64,000 bases of DNA from Bradyrhizobium sp. CB1650 (GCF_029761915.1 NZ_CP121695.1:434001-498000); one strand, 5' to 3'; counted from the stretch's first letter, positions 10,930 to 24,426 are shown. A program made the numbers and translations. The notes: generated from the letters alone by a model not told the origin.

Positions 10930-11096
10930 AAAGAAGGCAGCGTCAACCCTAATTCCCAGGGTTTTCCCGGGGTGGCGCGCGCCAAGCTTCGCAGAGTCAC
11001 ACAACTGCGATAGGAATCAGGGTACCGGTGATTCGCCGGCTCTAATTCGGATATGGTCCTGCTTGAGGGCTGTACCCAAGCATCGGGAGATGAACG

Positions 11097-11633
11097 ATGC
11101 CGCGTTTGTTCACGGGTCTGGAAATCCCGGCCGAGGTCGGCCAAACGCTTTCCAACTTGCGGGGTGGCCTTCCCGGCGCCCGCTGGATCGATCCCGAAAA
11201 TTATCACGTCACCTTGCGCTTCATCGGCGACATCGACGGCGCCTCCGCCAACGAGATCGCCTCGATGCTGTTTCGCGTCAACCGCAAGCCGTTCGAGGTG
11301 AAGGTGCAGGGACTGACGAGCTTCGGCGGCCGCAAGCCGCGCGCGGTCGTTGCGGCCATCGAGCCGAGCAGGCCGTTGATCGAGCTGCAGGCCGAGCTCG
11401 AACGGATGATGCAGCGGATCGGCCTCGATCCCGAGGGTCGCAAATTCATCCCGCATGTCACGCTGGCGCGGCTGCACGACGCCTCGAGCCAGGACGTCGC
11501 CGACTATCTATCGGTGCGCGGCTACTTCCCGAGCAAGGTCTTCACTGCCGACCGCTTCGTGCTGTTCTCCTCGCGCGCCTCGACCGGCGGCGGCCCGTAT
11601 GTGGTCGAGGATTCCTACGATCTTTGCGCGTGA
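11097..11633 (+). CDS. thpR: RNA 2',3'-cyclic phosphodiesterase (LigT/ThpR)
   Basis: A 178-residue protein of the 2H phosphoesterase superfamily. Both HxTx motifs are present as HVTL, at H37 and H120, which form the active site opening 2',3'-cyclic phosphates to 2'-phosphates. The N-terminus MPRLFTGLEIP and GRKFIPHVTLARL are typical of LigT/ThpR. Length matches the family. The physiological substrate in bacteria is unsettled. It appears to be a single-gene unit between tesA and zapE. Confidence 0.93.
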   Translation: MPRLFTGLEIPAEVGQTLSNLRGGLPGARWIDPENYHVTLRFIGDIDGASANEIASMLFRVNRKPFEVKVQGLTSFGGRKPRAVVAAIEPSRPLIELQAELERMMQRIGLDPEGRKFIPHVTLARLHDASSQDVADYLSVRGYFPSKVFTADRFVLFSSRASTGGGPYVVEDSYDLCA

Positions 11634-11835
11634 GGTAGCTCTCGCGCTCCGGATGCAGCGCAGCGTGACAGCGATGCGCTGCTGCGCCGGCCCATCACTC
11701 CGCGATGAAGGAAAACGAGGGTCCCGGCTCTGTGCAGCAGCGGTTCACGCTGCTGCGCGCCCGGGACCGAAATCCGCATACCCCTCACACCAATTCTCGG
11801 CTTGCAATTTGCCGCCGTCTCTGGCGGTAAGGGGC

Positions 11836-13023
11836 ATGCTGTCCACTCAAAGTTCCTCATTCCGCGCGGAGTATCAGGCCGAGATCGCCTCCGGCGCAAT
11901 CGAACCCGATGCGGCGCAGGCCGAGGTCGCCGAGGCCTATGCGGCGCTCGACGCGCGGCTTGCGACCTACAAGCCGCAGCGCAAGCAGGGCTTGCTCGGC
12001 CGTCTCTTCAAGAACGGCGACAAGGACGAGGCGCCGCGCGGTCTCTACATTCATGGCGAGGTTGGTCGCGGCAAGACCATGCTGATGGATCTGTTCTTCC
12101 AGCACGCCTCGGTCGAGTACAAGCGGCGCGCGCATTTCCACGAATTCATGGCCGAGGTGCATGAGCGCATCTACGACTATCGCCAGAGCATCGCGCGCGG
12201 CGAGATCGCAGACGGCGACGTCATCGCGCTGACGGCGAATGCGATCTTCGAGGAGAGCTGGCTGCTCTGCTTCGACGAATTCCACGTCACCGACATCGCG
12301 GACGCGATGATCCTCGGCCGTCTGTTCGCAAAGCTGTTCGAGCTCGGCACGGTTGTTGTCGCAACCTCCAACGTCGCGCCCGATGATCTCTACAAGGGTG
12401 GCTTGAACCGCGCGCTGTTCCTGCCGTTCATCGCACAGATCACCGATCACATGGACGTGCTGCGGCTGGATGCGCGCACCGATTTCCGGCTGGAAAAGCT
12501 CCAGGGGGTGCCGATGTGGCTGACGCCGGCGGATGCCGACGCCGACACGGCGCTGGATCGCGCCTGGATCAAAATGACCGGCGGCGCCAAATGCAAGTCG
12601 CACGACATTTCGATCAAGGGCCGCACCTTGCACGTACCGTGCTCGGCGCATGGCGTGGCGCGGTTCTCGTTCGCGGATCTCTGCGAGAAGCCGCTCGGCG
12701 CATCCGACTACCTGAGGCTCGCGCACGACTATCACACCATCCTGGTCGACCATATTCCAGTGATGGAGTTCGCCCAGCGCAACGCCGCCAAGCGTTTCAT
12801 CACGCTGATCGATACGCTCTATGACAATGCCGTGAAGCTGATGGCCTCGGCCGAAGCCAATCCGGTGTCGCTGTATCTGGCGAGCGAAGGCAACGAGGCC
12901 AACGAGTTCAAGCGGACCTCGTCGCGCCTGATCGAAATGAGCTCGGAATCCTATCTGGCGCTGCCTCACGGCCGGAAGGATTCCACTGCCAGCGGCTCCA
13001 CCAAGGGGCTGGTGGAGACTTAA
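11836..13023 (+). CDS. zapE: Cell division protein ZapE (AFG1-like ATPase)
   Basis: A 395-residue AFG1-type P-loop ATPase with Walker A GEVGRGKTMLMDLFF and Walker B WLLCFDEFHVTDIADAMIL, followed by TSNVAPDDLYKGGLNR and a C-terminal RLIEMSSESY that are diagnostic. ZapE associates with the Z-ring at late division in E. coli; the mitochondrial homologue AFG1 acts in respiratory-complex quality control. The frame is open far upstream, but the preceding DNA reads as non-coding and ATG 11836, with TAAGGGG before it, gives the family N-terminus. It lies upstream of mdh, an arrangement common in alphaproteobacteria, but a repeat separates the two genes. Confidence 0.93.
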   Translation: MLSTQSSSFRAEYQAEIASGAIEPDAAQAEVAEAYAALDARLATYKPQRKQGLLGRLFKNGDKDEAPRGLYIHGEVGRGKTMLMDLFFQHASVEYKRRAHFHEFMAEVHERIYDYRQSIARGEIADGDVIALTANAIFEESWLLCFDEFHVTDIADAMILGRLFAKLFELGTVVVATSNVAPDDLYKGGLNRALFLPFIAQITDHMDVLRLDARTDFRLEKLQGVPMWLTPADADADTALDRAWIKMTGGAKCKSHDISIKGRTLHVPCSAHGVARFSFADLCEKPLGASDYLRLAHDYHTILVDHIPVMEFAQRNAAKRFITLIDTLYDNAVKLMASAEANPVSLYLASEGNEANEFKRTSSRLIEMSSESYLALPHGRKDSTASGSTKGLVET

Positions 13024-13049
13024 GTCCTATTCCCGTCGAAGGTACCGCT

Positions 13050-13154
13050 GTCATTCCGGGGCGCGACGAAGTCGCGAGCCCGGAATCCATTCGTCCACGG
13101 ACTCTGAGGCCCGATGGATTCCGGGCTCGCCGCTTCGCGACGCTCCGGAATGAC
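13050..13154. repeat. Dispersed palindromic repeat, GTCATTCCGGGG family
   Basis: It begins GTCATTCCGGGGCGCGACG and ends CGCTCCGGAATGAC. The internal pairs GCGAGCCCGGAATCCAT and ATGGATTCCGGGCTCGC are exact inverse copies, giving one long hairpin between zapE and mdh. Confidence 0.85.
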
Positions 13155-13199
13155 GGCGTTGCTATTGCTGGTCGGAATCTCGGCAAGCCCGACAATTGA

Positions 13200-14255
<1,056 letters not shown>

Positions 14256-14266
14256 GCGCGACAATC

Positions 14267-14304
14267 CCGCCGAAGATCGAAAAACGGTCTTCGGCGGTTT
14301 CATT
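14267..14304 (+). terminator. Terminator after mdh
   Basis: A 10-bp perfect stem CCGCCGAAGA / TCTTCGGCGG with an 11-nt A-rich loop, followed by TTTCATTT, lies 11 bp after the mdh stop. It indicates that sucC has its own promoter in the 180 bp that follow. Confidence 0.85.
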
Positions 14305-14482
14305 TCCGGACCCCGGCTGGCAGCCGGCGGACGGGTTCCGGGCAAGTCCAGTGATTTCGCAGTCCAGAGATCTCGAACGTATTGAAGAATCCGGGTTGCA
14401 GTTCCTGTGGTATATGGTATGCCAGCCACAAGACTGAGGTGGGCCCTGGGGGTCACCGCCCGCGGGTTCAGGGAGCGACCAG

Positions 14483-15679
<1,197 letters not shown>

Positions 15680-15683
15680 GGCC

Positions 15684-16163
15684 ATGACCCAAGACCATCT
15701 CGCCGCATCATCCCCGTTGCCGGAGCACGCGCGTCTCGCCGCGTTCGCCGGCGAGTGGAATGGCGAGGAGATGGTCTACCCGTCGCGCTGGACCGCCGGC
15801 GGTCCGGCCACCTCGCGCATCGTGGCGCGCATGGATCTCAACGGCTTCTATCTGATCCAGGACGGTGTCCAGATGCGCGACGGCAAGCAGGTCTTCGCCA
15901 CCCACGGCATCTTCACCTACGATCGCGACGACCGGACCTACAAATTGTTCTGGTACGACTCGCTCGGCTACACGCCGCCCTCGCCCGCCTCGGGCGGGTG
16001 GGTCGGCAAGACCCTGACACTGGTGCGCGGCTCGCTGCGCGGCAATGCGCGCCACGTCTACGAGATCATCGACGACAATTCCTACGCGTTGAAGATCCAG
16101 TTCTCGCCGGACGCGGAAGGCTGGGCCGACGTGCTCACCGGCGTCTATCGTCGCATCCACTGA
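15684..16163 (+). CDS. DUF1579 family protein inserted between sucC and sucD
   Basis: A 159-residue protein beginning LPEHARLAAFAGEWNGEEMVYPS, with the repeated beta-strand pattern and FYLIQDGVQMRDGKQVFATHGIFTYD typical of DUF1579, a lipocalin-like beta-barrel family. No catalytic residues can be assigned and no signal peptide is seen. It starts 4 bp after sucC and ends 33 bp before sucD, so it must be co-transcribed with them. That suggests a role near succinyl-CoA metabolism, but this is inference from position only. Confidence 0.8.
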   Translation: MTQDHLAASSPLPEHARLAAFAGEWNGEEMVYPSRWTAGGPATSRIVARMDLNGFYLIQDGVQMRDGKQVFATHGIFTYDRDDRTYKLFWYDSLGYTPPSPASGGWVGKTLTLVRGSLRGNARHVYEIIDDNSYALKIQFSPDAEGWADVLTGVYRRIH

Positions 16164-16196
16164 CCTCTCACTGTTAGTTTCGCGAAAGCAGACCTC

Positions 16197-17081
16197 ATGT
16201 CCATCCTGATCGACAAGAACACCAAGGTCATCTGCCAGGGCTTCACCGGCAAGAACGGCACCTTCCACTCCGAAGCCGCGCTCGCCTACGGCACCAAGAT
16301 GGTCGGCGGTACCTCGCCGGGCAAAGGCGGCGCGACGCATCTGGGCCTGCCGGTGTTCGACACCGTGCGCGAGGCGCGTGAGAAGACCGGCGCGGATGCC
16401 TCGGTGATCTACGTGCCGCCGCCGGGCGCGGCCGACGCGATCTGCGAAGCCATCGACGCCGAGATCCCGCTGATCGTCTGCATCACCGAAGGCATTCCGG
16501 TCGTCGACATGGTGCGCGTGAAGCGCTCGCTGGCCGGCTCCAAATCGCGCCTGATCGGCCCGAACTGCCCGGGCGTCATGACCGCCGGCGAGTGCAAGAT
16601 CGGCATCATGCCCGCCAATATCTTCAAGACCGGCAGCGTCGGCATCGTCTCGCGCTCCGGCACGCTGACCTATGAGGCGGTGTTCCAGACCTCGCAGGAA
16701 GGCCTCGGCCAGACCACCGCGGTCGGCATCGGTGGCGACCCGGTCAAGGGCACCGAGTTCATCGACGTGCTGGAGATGCTGCTCGCCGACCCCAAGACCG
16801 AATCGATCATCATGATCGGCGAGATCGGCGGTTCCGCCGAGGAGGACGCCGCCCAGTTCATCAAGGACGAGGCCAAGCGTGGCCGCAAGAAGCCGATGGT
16901 CGGCTTCATCGCCGGCGTCACCGCACCTCCCGGCCGCCGCATGGGCCATGCCGGCGCGATCATCTCCGGCGGCAAGGGCGATGCCAATTCCAAGACCGAA
17001 GCGATGAAATCGGCCGGAATCACCGTCTCGCCGTCGCCCGCCCGCCTCGGACACACCCTTGCCGAAAAGTTGAAAGGCTAA
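16197..17081 (+). CDS. sucD: Succinyl-CoA synthetase alpha subunit
   Basis: The 294-residue alpha subunit carries the CoA-binding Rossmann part ([21 protein letters not shown]) and the phosphohistidine loop [17 protein letters not shown] near residue 245, whose His is phosphorylated in catalysis. Length is normal. It follows the DUF1579 gene by 33 bp. After its stop, 137 bp without a gene precede sucA, room for a separate promoter. Confidence 0.98.
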   Translation: MSILIDKNTKVICQGFTGKNGTFHSEAALAYGTKMVGGTSPGKGGATHLGLPVFDTVREAREKTGADASVIYVPPPGAADAICEAIDAEIPLIVCITEGIPVVDMVRVKRSLAGSKSRLIGPNCPGVMTAGECKIGIMPANIFKTGSVGIVSRSGTLTYEAVFQTSQEGLGQTTAVGIGGDPVKGTEFIDVLEMLLADPKTESIIMIGEIGGSAEEDAAQFIKDEAKRGRKKPMVGFIAGVTAPPGRRMGHAGAIISGGKGDANSKTEAMKSAGITVSPSPARLGHTLAEKLKG

Positions 17082-17218
17082 TTCACTCCTTCGTGTTTTT
17101 CCGGGCGAAGTTTCGCAGCAAATAGGGTAAACGGTGCCTGTCGCGTCGAGCCTCTGCCGGGGAGCTCGGCGCCAGCGCTGTTTGTTATGCGCGAACCGAA
17201 ATCGCCAGGAACTCAAGT

Positions 17219-20176
17219 ATGTCTCGCCAAGACGCGAACGCAGCCTTTGCCCTCTCATCCTTTTTGCAGGGCACCAACGCCACCTACATCGACGAAATCT
17301 ACGCCCGCTATGAGAAGGATCCATCCTCGGTCGACGCCGAGTGGCAGGAGTTCTTCAAGAGCCTGAAGGATCAGCCGGACGACGTCCGCAAGAACGCCGA
17401 GGGTCCGTCTTGGGAGCGCGCCAACTGGCCGCTGACCCCGCAGGATGACCTGACCTCCGCCCTGGACGGCAACTGGGTGGAAGTCGAGAAGGCGGTCGGC
17501 GGGAAGATCGCCGCCAAGGCGCAGGCCAAGGGCGCGGATATCTCTTCGGCCGACGTGCTCCAGGCGACGCGCGACTCCGTCCGCGCGCTGATGTTGATCC
17601 GCGCCTACCGCATGCGCGGTCATTTCCATGCCAAGCTCGACCCGCTCGGCATCGAGGCGCCGCGCAACCGCGAGGAGCTCGATCCGCGCACCTACGGCTT
17701 CAGCGAGGCCGATTTCGACCGCAAGATCTTCCTCGATCACGTGCTCGGCCTCGAATACGGCAGCTTGCGCGAGATCGTCGCGATCTGCGAGCGCACCTAT
17801 TGCCAGACGCTCGGCGTCGAGTTCATGCATATCAGCAATGCCGCGCAGAAGGCCTGGATCCAGGAGCGCATCGAGGGACCGGACAAGGAGATCTCGTTCA
17901 CCCGCGAAGGTCGCCGCGCCATCCTGACGAAGCTGATCGAAACCGAAGGCTTCGAAAAATTCTGCGACACCAAATTCACCGGCACCAAGCGTTTCGGACT
18001 CGACGGCGGCGAGTCGCTGATCCCCGCGCTCGAGCAGATCATCAAGCGCGGCGGCAATCTCGGCGTGAAGGAGATCGTGCTGGGTATGCCGCATCGCGGC
18101 CGCCTCAACGTGCTCACCCAGGTGTTGGCCAAGCCGCACCGTGCGCTGTTCCACGAATTCAAGGGCGGCTCGGCCAACCCCGAAGACGTCGAGGGCTCCG
18201 GCGACGTCAAATATCACCTCGGCGCGTCCTCGGACCGCGAGTTCGACGGCAACCGCATCCATCTGTCGCTGACCGCGAACCCCTCGCATCTCGAGATCGT
18301 CGATCCCGTCGTGCTCGGCAAGGTGCGCGCCAAGCAGGACCAGCACGGCGATCCGCCGGACATGCGCATCTCGGTGATGCCGCTCCTGATGCACGGCGAC
18401 GCGGCGTTCGCCGGCCAGGGCGTGGTCGCGGAATGCTTCGGCCTGTCGGACCTGAAGGGCTACCGCACCGGCGGTTCCGTGCACTTCATCGTCAACAACC
18501 AGATCGGCTTCACCACCTATCCGCGTTACTCGCGCTCCTCGCCGTATCCGTCGGATGTGGCGAAGATGATCGACGCGCCGATCTTCCACGTCAACGGCGA
18601 CGATCCGGAAGCCGTCGTGTTCGCGGCCAAGGTCGCCACCGAGTTCCGGCAGAAGTTCCACAAGCCCGTCGTCATCGATATGTTCTGCTACCGCAGGCAT
18701 GGTCACAACGAGGGTGACGAACCGGCCTTCACCCAGCCGGTGATGTACAAGAGGATCGCGGCGCATCCGTCGACGCTCGAGCTCTACGCCCGCCGTCTCA
18801 TCAGCGAAGGCGTGATCACCGAGGGCGAGGTCGACAAGGCCAAGGCCGATTGGCGCGCCCGGCTCGATGCAGAGTTCGAGGCCGGCACCAGCTACAAGCC
18901 GAACAAAGCCGACTGGCTCGACGGCAAGTGGGCCGGCTTCAAGATCGCTGACCAGGAAGAGGATGCGCGGCGCGGCGTCACCGGCGTCGACATCGCCGAG
19001 CTGAAGGACATCGGCCGCAAGATCACCAAGGTGCCGGACGGCTTCCGCGTTCATCGCACCATCCAGCGCTTCCTCGAGAACCGTTCGAAGGCGATCGACG
19101 GCGGCAACGGCATCGATTGGGCGACCGGCGAGGCGCTGGCGTTCTGCTCGCTCCTGCTCGAAAACCACCATGTGCGCCTGTCCGGACAGGACTCCGAGCG
19201 CGGCACCTTCTCGCAGCGCCATTCGGTGCTGATCGACCAGGAGGACGAGAGCCGCTACACGCCGTTCAACCATCTCGGCACCGACCAGGGGCATTACGAG
19301 GTCATCAACTCGCTGCTCTCGGAAGAGGCGGTGCTCGGCTTCGAATACGGCTACTCGCTGGCCGAGCCGAACACGCTGACGCTGTGGGAAGCGCAGTTCG
19401 GCGACTTCGCCAACGGCGCGCAGGTCGTGTTCGACCAGTTCATCTCCTCCGGCGAACGCAAATGGCTGCGCATGTCGGGCCTCGTCTGCCTGCTGCCGCA
19501 CGGCTATGAGGGCCAGGGTCCCGAGCACTCCTCGGCGCGTCTCGAGCGTTACTTGCAAATGTGCGCCGAGGACAACATGCAGGTCGTCTATCCGACGACG
19601 CCGGCGAACTACTTCCACGTGCTGCGGCGCCAGCTCCACCGCGAGATCCGCAAGCCGCTGATCCTGATGACGCCGAAGTCGCTGCTGCGTCACAAGCGTG
19701 CGGTGTCACGGCTCGAAGAGCTCGCCAAGGGAACGACCTTCCACCGCATCCTCTATGATGACGCCCAGATGCTGCCGAACGAGGCGCTCAAGCTCGTTCC
19801 GGACGAGAAGATCCGCCGCGTCGTGCTCTGCTCCGGCAAGGTCTATTACGACCTCTACGAGGAGCGCGAGAAGCGTGGCATCGACGACATCTACCTGATG
19901 CGCGTCGAACAGCTCTATCCGGTGCCGCTGAAGGCGCTGGTCATCGAGCTGTCGCGTTTCAAGAAGGCGGAAGTGATCTGGTGCCAGGAAGAGCCGCGCA
20001 ACATGGGTGCGTGGCACTTCATCGAGCCTTATCTGGAATGGGTGCTGAACCAGGTGAACGGCGCGAGCCGGCGTCCGCGCTATGTCGGCCGCGCCGCCTC
20101 CGCCGCGACCGCCACTGGCCTGATGTCCAAGCATCAGGCGCAGCTAAAGGCGTTCCTGGACGAAGCATTGAGCTGA
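17219..20176 (+). CDS. sucA: 2-Oxoglutarate dehydrogenase E1 component
   Basis: E1 (985 residues) decarboxylates 2-oxoglutarate with thiamine diphosphate and passes the succinyl group to the lipoyl arm of E2. The N-terminal segment SFLQGTNATYIDEIYARYE binds the E2 core; the TPP region contains GMPHRGRLNVL, GDAAFAGQGVV and a following NNQIGFTT; the C-terminal transketolase-like domain has GFEYGYSLAEPNTLTLWEAQFGD. Length is standard for rhizobia. It heads the sucA-sucB-SDR-lpdA stretch. GGAA precedes the ATG. Confidence 0.98.
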   Translation: MSRQDANAAFALSSFLQGTNATYIDEIYARYEKDPSSVDAEWQEFFKSLKDQPDDVRKNAEGPSWERANWPLTPQDDLTSALDGNWVEVEKAVGGKIAAKAQAKGADISSADVLQATRDSVRALMLIRAYRMRGHFHAKLDPLGIEAPRNREELDPRTYGFSEADFDRKIFLDHVLGLEYGSLREIVAICERTYCQTLGVEFMHISNAAQKAWIQERIEGPDKEISFTREGRRAILTKLIETEGFEKFCDTKFTGTKRFGLDGGESLIPALEQIIKRGGNLGVKEIVLGMPHRGRLNVLTQVLAKPHRALFHEFKGGSANPEDVEGSGDVKYHLGASSDREFDGNRIHLSLTANPSHLEIVDPVVLGKVRAKQDQHGDPPDMRISVMPLLMHGDAAFAGQGVVAECFGLSDLKGYRTGGSVHFIVNNQIGFTTYPRYSRSSPYPSDVAKMIDAPIFHVNGDDPEAVVFAAKVATEFRQKFHKPVVIDMFCYRRHGHNEGDEPAFTQPVMYKRIAAHPSTLELYARRLISEGVITEGEVDKAKADWRARLDAEFEAGTSYKPNKADWLDGKWAGFKIADQEEDARRGVTGVDIAELKDIGRKITKVPDGFRVHRTIQRFLENRSKAIDGGNGIDWATGEALAFCSLLLENHHVRLSGQDSERGTFSQRHSVLIDQEDESRYTPFNHLGTDQGHYEVINSLLSEEAVLGFEYGYSLAEPNTLTLWEAQFGDFANGAQVVFDQFISSGERKWLRMSGLVCLLPHGYEGQGPEHSSARLERYLQMCAEDNMQVVYPTTPANYFHVLRRQLHREIRKPLILMTPKSLLRHKRAVSRLEELAKGTTFHRILYDDAQMLPNEALKLVPDEKIRRVVLCSGKVYYDLYEEREKRGIDDIYLMRVEQLYPVPLKALVIELSRFKKAEVIWCQEEPRNMGAWHFIEPYLEWVLNQVNGASRRPRYVGRAASAATATGLMSKHQAQLKAFLDEALS

Positions 20177-20192
20177 ACTTTTTCGAACTAAA

Positions 20193-20290
20193 GTCATGCC
20201 CCGCGCAAGCGGGGCATCCAGTGTGCCGTGGCGTCCGTCGTCGATGCGAACGTCCCGGCTTGCTGGACCGCCCGCTTTTCGCGGGCGGCG
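20193..20290. repeat. Dispersed repeat, GTCATGCCC family
   Basis: GTCATGCCCCGCGCAAGCGGGGCATCC forms one hairpin, and ACCGCCCGCTTTTCGCGGGCGGCGG a second. The pair fills most of the gap between sucA and sucB. Similar GTCATGCCC-type elements lie at 24427, 32010 and 46192-46357. Confidence 0.65.
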
Positions 20291-20338
20291 GCATCTCAAA
20301 TTCACGACCGCATTGGCGATCTCCTTAAGGAAAAGACC

Positions 20339-21586
<1,248 letters not shown>

Positions 21587-21601
21587 TTCCTGATGCCTTG
21601 A

Positions 21602-21633
21602 ATACGCCGTCGCCTGCGCAGGCGACGGCGTAT
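21602..21633. repeat. 32-bp perfect palindrome after sucB
   Basis: Bases 21602-21633 form a perfect inverted repeat centred between 21617 and 21618 (left arm ATACGCCGTCGCCTGC). It lies 15 bp after the sucB stop and 20 bp before the SDR start. It could fold as a stem that protects or stops the sucAB message. No U-run follows. Confidence 0.85.
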
Positions 21634-21653
21634 GTGCAAAGATGGAGGCGAAC

Positions 21654-22403
21654 GTGACGGACAAGGTTGCGATCATCACCGGCGGTAGCCGCGGCATCGG
21701 GCGGGCGACTGCGATCGCTGTGGCCGCGCGCGGCTTTCGCGTCGTCGTCGGCTATGCCAGCAACAAGCAGGCCGCCGACGAGGTCGTCGCCCAGATCGAG
21801 GCCAGCAACGGCAAGGCCATCGCGGTGAAATGCGATGTCGCCGAGGAAAGCGATATCCTCGCGCTGTTCAAGGCGGCGGACAAGTTCGGCACGCTTGGCG
21901 CGCTCGTCAACAATGGCGGTATTGTCGGCAAGAGCGGCGTGCGCGTCGACGAGATGTCGGCCGAGCGCATCCAGCGCGTGATGGCGGTCAATGTCACAGG
22001 CTCCATCCTCTGCGCGCGCGAGGCGGTGAAGCGGATGTCGACCAAGCACGGCGGCAAGGGTGGCGTCATCGTCAACCTGTCGTCGGTCGCTGCCAAGCTC
22101 GGCTCGCCCAACACCTATGTCGACTATGCCGCCTCCAAGGGCGCGATCGATTCCTTCACCATCGGCCTCGGCTATGAGGTCGCCGGCGAAGGCATCCGCG
22201 TCGCGGGCATCCGCCCCGGCCTGATCGACACCGACATCCACGCCTCCGGCGGCGAACCCGACCGCGCCCATCGTCTGGCCCATATGGTGCCGATGAAGCG
22301 CGTCGGCACCGCGGAGGAAATCGCCAACGCCATCGTCTGGCTGATATCGGACGATGCCTCCTACGTCACCTCAGCCATTCTCGATGTGTCCGGCGGACGC
22401 TGA
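21654..22403 (+). CDS. SDR family oxidoreductase
   Basis: A 249-residue short-chain dehydrogenase/reductase. The cofactor motif TGGSRGIGRATA is at the N-terminus, NNGG and NLSS follow, and the catalytic Tyr and Lys are in YVDYAASKGAIDSF. It is similar to FabG-like or glucose-dehydrogenase-like SDRs, but the substrate cannot be told. GGAGG at 21645-21649 is well spaced for GTG 21654, which I prefer over ATG 21642, as that ATG would lie upstream of the ribosome site. It sits between sucB and lpdA, where 2-oxoglutarate dehydrogenase clusters often carry an extra gene. Confidence 0.9.
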   Translation: MTDKVAIITGGSRGIGRATAIAVAARGFRVVVGYASNKQAADEVVAQIEASNGKAIAVKCDVAEESDILALFKAADKFGTLGALVNNGGIVGKSGVRVDEMSAERIQRVMAVNVTGSILCAREAVKRMSTKHGGKGGVIVNLSSVAAKLGSPNTYVDYAASKGAIDSFTIGLGYEVAGEGIRVAGIRPGLIDTDIHASGGEPDRAHRLAHMVPMKRVGTAEEIANAIVWLISDDASYVTSAILDVSGGR

Positions 22404-22440
22404 CACGTCTCTTCACGCTTAACTTACGGGACTTGCTCTC

Positions 22441-23841
22441 ATGGCTACCTACGATCTCGTCGTCATCGGCACCGGACCGGGCGGTTACGTCTGCGCGGTG
22501 CGCGCAGCACAGCTCGGCATGAAAGTCGCGGTGGTGGAAAAGAACCCCACGCTCGGCGGCACCTGCCTCAATGTCGGCTGCATGCCCTCCAAGGCGTTGC
22601 TGCACGCCTCCGAAATGTTCGAGGAAGCCGGGCATTCCTTTGCCAAGATGGGCGTATCGGTCCCGGCGCCGAAGCTCGACTTGCCGTCGATGATGAACTT
22701 CAAGCAGCAGGGCATCGACGGCAACGTCAAGGGCGTCGACTTCCTGATGAAGAAGAACAAGATCGACGTCTTGAAGGGCACCGGCAAGATCCTCGGCACC
22801 GGCAAGGTGGAAGTGTCCGCCGACGGCAAGTCGCAGGTGGTCGAGACCAAGAACATCGTCATTGCCACCGGTTCGGACATCGCGCGGCTCAAGGGTATCG
22901 AGATCGACGAGAAGCGCATCGTGTCGTCGACCGGCGCGCTGTCGCTGGAGAAGGTGCCTGGCAGGTTGCTGGTCATCGGCGCCGGCGTGATCGGGCTTGA
23001 GCTCGGCTCGGTGTGGCGCAGACTCGGCTCCGAAGTCATGGTCGTCGAATTCCTCGATCGCATCCTGCCCGGCATGGACGGCGAGATCGCGAAGCAGTTC
23101 CAGCGCATCCTGGAAAAGCAGGGATTTGCATTCAAGCTGGGCTCGAAGGTCACCGGCGTCGAAGCGAACAGCAAGGCATTGCTCGCGAAAATCGAGCCGG
23201 CTGCAGGCGGTGCCGCCGAGACCATCGAGGCCGACGTCGTTCTCGTCTGCATCGGCCGCGTGCCCTATACGGATGGCCTGGGCCTGAAGGAAGCCGGCGT
23301 CGCGCTCGACATTCGCGGTCGCGTGCAGATCGACCCGCATTTCGCCACCAGCCTCAAGGGCGTCTATGCCATCGGCGACGTGGTCGCCGGTCCCATGCTT
23401 GCACACAAGGCCGAGGATGAAGGCGTTGCGGTGGCGGAGATTCTCGCCGGGCAAGCCGGCCACGTGAACTACGACGTTATCCCGGGTGTCGTGTATACCA
23501 CCCCGGAAGTGTCCTCCGTCGGCAAGACCGAGGAGGAGCTGAAGCAGGCGGGCGTTGCTTATACCGTCGGAAAGTTTCCCTTTACCGCCAACGGCCGTTC
23601 CAAGGTCAACCAGACCACTGACGGCTTTGTGAAGGTCCTCGCGGATGCGAAGACCGACCGTGTGCTCGGCGTGCACATTATTGGCCGCGAAGCCGGCGAA
23701 ATGATCCAGGAAGCGGCGGTTCTCATGGAGTTCGGCGGCAGTGCGGAAGATCTTGCCCGCACCTGCCATGCGCATCCGACCCGCTCGGAAGCCATCAAGG
23801 AAGCCGCGCTTGCGGTCGGCAAGCGGGCCATCCATATGTAG
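22441..23841 (+). CDS. lpdA: Dihydrolipoyl dehydrogenase (E3)
   Basis: E3 (466 residues) reoxidises the lipoyl arm of the 2-oxoacid dehydrogenase complexes with FAD and NAD. FAD-binding [17 protein letters not shown] starts the protein, the redox disulfide is in [17 protein letters not shown], the NAD-binding [13 protein letters not shown] is in the middle and the C-terminal active-site His-Glu is in [14 protein letters not shown]. It is the last enzyme gene of the TCA cluster and probably serves the 2-oxoglutarate complex encoded next to it. Confidence 0.98.
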   Translation: MATYDLVVIGTGPGGYVCAVRAAQLGMKVAVVEKNPTLGGTCLNVGCMPSKALLHASEMFEEAGHSFAKMGVSVPAPKLDLPSMMNFKQQGIDGNVKGVDFLMKKNKIDVLKGTGKILGTGKVEVSADGKSQVVETKNIVIATGSDIARLKGIEIDEKRIVSSTGALSLEKVPGRLLVIGAGVIGLELGSVWRRLGSEVMVVEFLDRILPGMDGEIAKQFQRILEKQGFAFKLGSKVTGVEANSKALLAKIEPAAGGAAETIEADVVLVCIGRVPYTDGLGLKEAGVALDIRGRVQIDPHFATSLKGVYAIGDVVAGPMLAHKAEDEGVAVAEILAGQAGHVNYDVIPGVVYTTPEVSSVGKTEEELKQAGVAYTVGKFPFTANGRSKVNQTTDGFVKVLADAKTDRVLGVHIIGREAGEMIQEAAVLMEFGGSAEDLARTCHAHPTRSEAIKEAALAVGKRAIHM

Positions 23842-23875
23842 GCGACGCCCCGAGCCGAATCGGGCGGGACAACAC

Positions 23876-24406
23876 ATGCTGCGCCGCCTCCTTCAACCGG
23901 TCTGGGTCCTGCTGGCGATCATCTTCCTGATCGAAGCCTGGCTGTGGGACCATCTCGAGCCGATCGTCGCGCGGGTCGTCGCGGCGATTCCTCTCGCGCG
24001 ATTCAAGCAATGGCTGACGGAGCGCGTCGATGCGCTGTCGCCGGCCATGACGCTGATCGTATTCGCGGTCCCAATCATCCCGCTGTTTCCGCTCAAGCTG
24101 GTCGGGCTGTGGCTGCTCACGCACGAATACTGGTTCAGCGCGGCGTTCACCATCCTGTTCGCGAAGATGCTCGGCGTCGGCGTCACCGCCTTCGTCTTCG
24201 ACGTGACGCGCGACAAGCTCTTGGAGATGCAGTGGTTCGAGCGGCTCTACGAGCTCGTCCTGAAGCTGCGCGCCAAGGCCGCCGAGCTCGTCAATCCGAT
24301 CAAGCAGCGCATCAAGGACCTCATCAGCGGCAACGGCGAAGGCTGGTCCTCCCGCACGCTCCGCCTGATCCAGCGTTTCCGCAAGAGCGTGCACGAAGCG
24401 CGCTGA
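23876..24406 (+). CDS. Membrane protein of unknown function
   Basis: A 176-residue protein I do not recognise as a named family. It has three hydrophobic segments: about residues 7-24, 58-84 and 88-110. These are followed by a charged, helical C-terminal part rich in Lys, Arg and Glu with a KLRAKAAELVNPIKQRIKDL stretch. It begins 35 bp after lpdA on the same strand, so it may be carried on the lpdA message. GGGCGGGAC precedes the ATG. It is probably an inner-membrane protein with its basic tail in the cytoplasm. Confidence 0.75.
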   Translation: MLRRLLQPVWVLLAIIFLIEAWLWDHLEPIVARVVAAIPLARFKQWLTERVDALSPAMTLIVFAVPIIPLFPLKLVGLWLLTHEYWFSAAFTILFAKMLGVGVTAFVFDVTRDKLLEMQWFERLYELVLKLRAKAAELVNPIKQRIKDLISGNGEGWSSRTLRLIQRFRKSVHEAR

Positions 24407-24426
24407 ACGCCGCGATCAACGCTGCA

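Noticed and set aside
17255..19693. Open frame of 812 codons on the minus strand opposite sucA
   Set aside because: It mirrors sucA codon by codon. Long antisense frames are normal in GC-rich genes, and it has no recognised domain.
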